Source: Conus ventricosus
Taxonomy: Eukaryota; Mollusca; Gastropoda; Neogastropoda; Conidae
Assembly (NCBI GenBank): GCA_018398815.1
Contig: CM031615.1
Coordinates: 53,787,756-53,851,755 of the forward strand
Length of the DNA stretch: 64,000 nt
Reading direction: 5' to 3'
Shown in pieces: positions 60,861 to 64,000 of this stretch; within the stretch, counting starts at the first letter, position 1, and every line of letters begins with the position of its first letter. The notes beneath the pieces were generated by a model. It did no database searches and was not told the DNA's origin. It saw nothing but the letters and a program-made list of their open reading frames with translations. Both the position numbers and the translations under genes were made by a program.

Positions 60861-60892
60861 ATTCTCATAATGTGAAAAAGGAGGAATAAAAA

Positions 60893-60990
60893 GTGGCGGG
60901 GGTCCGGGGGCCGCTGAAGGCCCCCGGTGGGGTCCAGGGGCAAGGCCCCTGGTGGGGGTCAGGGGGCTTCGCCCCCTGAAGCTGAAGATT
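60893..60990 (+). repeat. GC-rich hairpin repeats of the GGGGC-TT-GCCCC type
   Basis: GGGGGCCGCTGAAGGCCCCC, then CAGGGGCAAGGCCCCTG, then AGGGGGCTTCGCCCCCT, separated by GTGGGGTC/GTGGGGGTC. Same design as 29860-29925 in inverse orientation. Confidence 0.75.
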
Positions 60991-61034
60991 TTTTAGAATT
61001 TAACCTGCAAAAATCAGCATCTGAGACACCAAAG

Positions 61035-61735
61035 CAGGGCTTCTGAAAACGCAAAAAATTGCGTACAGTACGCATTAAAACTCTACGGGACGCACTGGGT
61101 GTCCGTGTAAGGGGTCCCCAGGGACCCCTTCAAATTTTGGTGAAGTCAGACATAAAGTGAGAAAAGACTGCCTTCAACATCGTAAGTTGGGTGCCGTAAC
61201 ATCGTAGGTCTGCAACACTTCGGACCGAACCCATCCCTTTTCGAGTTTGAACAGTAACAAAGCGAGTAGGGCAGCCTCCTAACAACATACGTCGGTCACT
61301 TTTGTCGTCTGCTGACGCTGACTGACTAAGCTTAACGCTAGGCCACAGCATCGTTTTCAGTTGACCGAATTTTCCTACTTTGAGCCATGTGATGTCACGA
61401 TGACGCTTTTCATTTTCCCGGCAGGAGAGAGGCATTTCCGCGAAGCCTTTGTTTCCAACATGTCTCTCGAAGCGTGGTTAACGAAATCATCGTTGCAAAA
61501 GCGAAAAAGCGTAACAGAGGAGCAAGATCGAGAACGGATACGATTTTTAATGTTTATTATTGTGACGATGTGTCTGTGACAATTGGAGTGCGCGTGCAGG
61601 GATGCAATTTTTTAACGTATATGTTGTTGTTTTTATTGTGGTGTAGGGACCCCTTAATGCTAGCCTGGGACCCCTTAAAAATCTGATGAAGGGGTCCCTG
61701 GGACCGGAAAGATTTTCACCCCAGCAGAAGCCCTG
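61035..61735. mobile_element. hAT-like non-autonomous element (701 bp)
   Basis: Inverted ends CAGGGCTTCTG / CAGAAGCCCTG (11 bp) with flanking ACCAAAG on both sides (61028-61034 and 61736-61742). CAGGG-x-TTCT ends are typical of hAT transposons. A short palindrome GGGGTCCCCAGGGACCCCTT (left) and TGGGACCCCTTAAAAATCTG (right) lie inside each end. A 72-residue plus-strand frame (61361-61579) includes MSLEAWLTKSSLQKRK, possibly the start of a transposase, but is too short to judge. Confidence 0.75.
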
Positions 61736-62439
61736 ACCAAAGTATTTAAAAGTATTAATAACCTTGATCCTACAAAAAAAAGACTTTCTCACCTTCGCCA
61801 TTGATGTCTGTCAGGAAAGACCATTGACACAGGATTGGTGATTTTCCAGTTGCTAATAGTCACACAATTTTCCAGCAGTTGCAAGTCAGTTTCTCATTGC
61901 TGTCCTTCACATCACCACATTTCAGCGAGCAGTTTAGTTTCTAATAGTAATAGCCATCCTTCAAAATACTTATTAAAAAAGTTTACCTCAACACCAATCA
62001 AATAATTTCTTATAGTTGTCCTTCAAAATACCATAAGTCTGAAGTACTATCACCAACAGTCAATGAACAGAATGGGAGACCATGATTCAGATGAATGATG
62101 AACATGAATTTTAACCTTTCAAAGAACAGTTTGGATCGAGTTGAAGAATGTCAAAAGAGCTGATGAGCAAATCTGTACTACAGCCTAAAGCAAAAAAAAA
62201 AAAAAAAAAAAAAAGTAAGGTGAAAGTCACCGACCGTAAACTAAACTATTTTACACTCTTGACTTCTTCGCCGGTCTTGTGCAACTGTCAGAAGCAGCCT
62301 TTCTTCTTCTTCTTCTTCCAGATGGGGATGTTTAACCTGCCCCGTGCTCACAGTCTTCAAGTAGACTATTCTGGCACACAGGTTGCATGCATTGTGTATT
62401 TTCGTGTAGCCGGTACTCACCCGTCTTAGGACATGAGCA
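61736..62439. other. Unassigned sequence
   Basis: AT-rich. Includes an A run at 62191-62213 and a TTC repeat at 62301-62316. No supported gene, and no DLD exon recognised. Confidence 0.5.
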
Positions 62440-62645
62440 TCGGGATCTTTAGAGTCCGTGTATGATCTTTTAGTGCATGTGACACAGACTAGACCTCGGT
62501 TTATAGTCCCATCCGAACGACTATATGGGGGATGGAGTCAGAACCAATGTTAACTCCGAGGGAAAAATCCCCCTATACCGAAATTCGAACCCGCAACCCC
62601 AGGATCACGAGTCCGGCGCTCTACCAACTGAGCTATCAGCCCCCC
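62440..62645 (-). mobile_element. tRNA-derived SINE
   Basis: The minus strand from 62642 reads GGGGCTGATAGCTCAGTTGG then TAGAGCGCCGGACTCGTGAT and GCGGGTTCGAATTTCGG. This is a tRNA-like head with intact A box (TAGCTCAGTTGGTAGAGCG) and B box (GGGTTCGAATT) promoters for RNA polymerase III. The anticodon position would read CGT. The 3' acceptor stem does not pair, and the sequence runs on into a body (GGATTTTTCCCTC, GTCGTTCGGATGGGACTAT), so it is a SINE rather than a tRNA gene. Confidence 0.75.
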
Positions 62646-63010
62646 GATTTACTGTGAATTTCCAGTCCAGCTTTGTCATTGCCACCTGAGTCTGAATCAA
62701 TTCTTTTTGTGGATAATTCAGTCAGTCTTGCAAGAACGTGGTTGATCAATGCTGACTTGTCCCGTGAGCCATACTTGATTGCGTCATTACACCATGTGCA
62801 GACTGCTTGTCCTGGATAGGTGATTTTCCTCATGCAGTCTTTCAGTCTGAGAATCACACTGTGGCTGACGGCGCCTTTGGAACTGGTCAGCATCACTTTT
62901 GTGCTCACTTCCTCCTCCAACCACTTCCAAGTCCATTTGTTTTTAACTGAAGCATCGACTGCTTCGCAAGAACTTTCTCGCTTTCTGCTATCTGACGAAA
63001 CATTCTGGTT
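62640..63010 (-). pseudogene. BED-like zinc-finger transposon protein, N-terminal fragment
   Basis: The minus strand reads SSDSRKRESSCEAVDASV, KNKWTWKWLEEEVSTKV, LKDCMRKITYPGQAVCTWCN, DAIKYGSRDKSALINHVLAR. It has the same order as the fragment at 47 kb: KNKWxWxW, then ~30 residues, C-x2-C, YGSR-x-K-x-AL-x-x-H. The final His is lost (VLARLTEL). A SINE follows immediately. No catalytic domain. Confidence 0.6.
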
Positions 63011-63257
63011 TCGCTAGGCTACTCTCGTCACACGAAAGAAAAATTAATGGCGTCAGAAAAAAATTCGCAAACAGTTTGCCGCGTTCTCAAACATCAACTT
63101 CCGCTTTGATGGTTTCGGTCAACCGCAGAATGAAAACAAAGACAGCAGTCTCGACCGCCCAAGCAGAAACCGAAAACTCCATTTGCGAACGGATCAATTG
63201 AGAACACAATATCGATCGACCTCACGCCGTACATTACTTCATCACAAACCACTCTCT

Positions 63258-63258
<1 letters not shown>

Positions 63259-63295
<37 letters not shown>
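63259..63295. repeat. 37-base C homopolymer
   Basis: Uninterrupted C run. Confidence 0.85.
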
Positions 63296-63298
<3 letters not shown>

Positions 63299-63385
63299 TT
63301 TCTCAACGGATTTACACTGATCTCAAAAACGACCCCTGGGGCCATCAAAAAGACGGAAATCCGCCAATCGGCGGAAAAATCCCAT

Positions 63386-64000
63386 CTCTGTTATTAGTAC
63401 CCCATTAGTAACATTTATCTGTTCCCCATTTATCATTACTCCTGGTAGATCAGGTGTCTCTACGATCTCTTGATCTACCAACGTGTGCACATTTATTACT
63501 ACCCCCATTTATCATTACTACTGGTAGATTGGGTGTCTCGACGATCTCTTGATCTACCAACGTGTGCACATTTATTACTACCCCATGTATCATTATTACA
63601 ATGTAGATCGAGAGTCTCCTGGTGGGATTGGATTGAATAATTTCTCTCCTTTCACGATCGTCGGTACTCTCGCGATTTTGTGCATTTTCGCACAGCTCTC
63701 CCTTTTCTTCCCTCGCGACTTTGTTTACTTCTCGCGAGTTGTGGTCAGTGCCATTTCTGGCACTGTCTCCGTGCTCTGTGCCCCAGCTTAACGCAACTAT
63801 GTCCTCGACATACCTGCTCGGTATTTCTCTGCACACGCCCTTTGTTTATTTTCCACGATCGTACACTCGCCGGTCGTCGGCCGCCATTTTCTCCCTCGTC
63901 GGTCGTGTTTCCCACTATTTTGTCTTCTGGCCGCCCGTACTTCGTACTGGGTCTGCCTTAGACGGTTTAGTGCTCAATATCTTCGTACTAGTACACAATA
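63386..64000 (+). mobile_element. Dispersed repeat, inverted copy of 49.0-49.6 kb, running off the right edge
   Basis: In reverse complement it aligns with 49010-49560, including three copies of GATCTACCAACGTGTGCAC and the terminal GTACTAGTACACAATA. Just before it, a hAT-like right end (CGGAAATCCGCCAATCGGCG and CCCATCTCTG) abuts at 63385, so that element appears inserted next to or into this repeat. Confidence 0.8.

Noticed and set aside
62321..62340. Left inverted end (CAGATGGGGATG) for a hAT-like element ending at 63385
   Set aside because: It does not match the right end CAGAGATGGGAT closely enough, and no target duplication is seen.
62577..62642. tRNA-Thr gene
   Set aside because: The A and B boxes and anticodon arm look good, but the acceptor stem does not close and the sequence continues as a SINE body.
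57500..63000. Further 5' exons of DLD
   Set aside because: I looked for the FAD-fold and CxxxxC redox motifs on the minus strand and found nothing convincing.

Overview
This is animal nuclear DNA, most likely from a mollusc and probably a marine gastropod. Two split genes with canonical GT..AG introns are visible. Everything else is intron, tandem repeat or transposable element. The mollusc call is inference: it rests on the transposon mix (Penelope-like elements with hammerhead motifs, a LINE carrying an RNase H domain, DIRS-like recombinase pieces, THAP and hAT-like DNA transposons, a tRNA-derived SINE) and on the style of the immune receptor gene, not on a database match.

Host genes. A Toll-like receptor (TLR) gene runs left to right. 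The window holds its 3' half: the end of the leucine-rich repeat (LRR) ectodomain with the first half of an LRR C-terminal cap (4573-4841), the rest of the cap plus the transmembrane segment (18464-18640), the juxtamembrane segment plus the start of the TIR domain (21868-22078), and the rest of the TIR domain with the stop (23290-23769). A dihydrolipoamide dehydrogenase (DLD) gene runs right to left: seven exons from 57319 down to 31425 give the C-terminal ~300 residues, and the N-terminal exons lie beyond the right edge. The genes face tail to tail about 7.7 kb apart. They are not functionally linked: one senses microbial ligands at a membrane, the other is the mitochondrial E3 enzyme of 2-oxoacid dehydrogenase complexes.

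Layout. 1-530: Penelope-like element, cut by the window edge. 1271-4421: pogo-like DNA transposon. 6240-12192: full-length LINE between 13-bp target-site duplications. 14.2-26.8 kb: large minisatellites between and touching TLR exons. 31.4-57.3 kb: DLD exons, one intron holding a hAT-like element with a 124-base C tract, another holding DIRS-like and RTE-like retroelement pieces. 57.4-64 kb: DIRS-like, THAP/TTAA, hAT-like, SINE and LINE fragments.

The most striking pattern is that at least five independent minisatellites start exactly at, or contain, an exon-intron junction or stop codon of these two genes. One multiplies the TLR exon end together with its splice donor 14 times, and two multiply a splice acceptor.

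Data quality matters. From about 37.4 to 45.0 kb the sequence looks corrupted, with ordinary sequence replaced by short homopolymer runs. One tandem-repeat family and one reverse transcriptase can be compared inside and outside the block. Single-base indels elsewhere break three DLD exons and one TLR exon at positions where the neighbouring frame plainly continues. I read these as sequence errors rather than pseudogenes.
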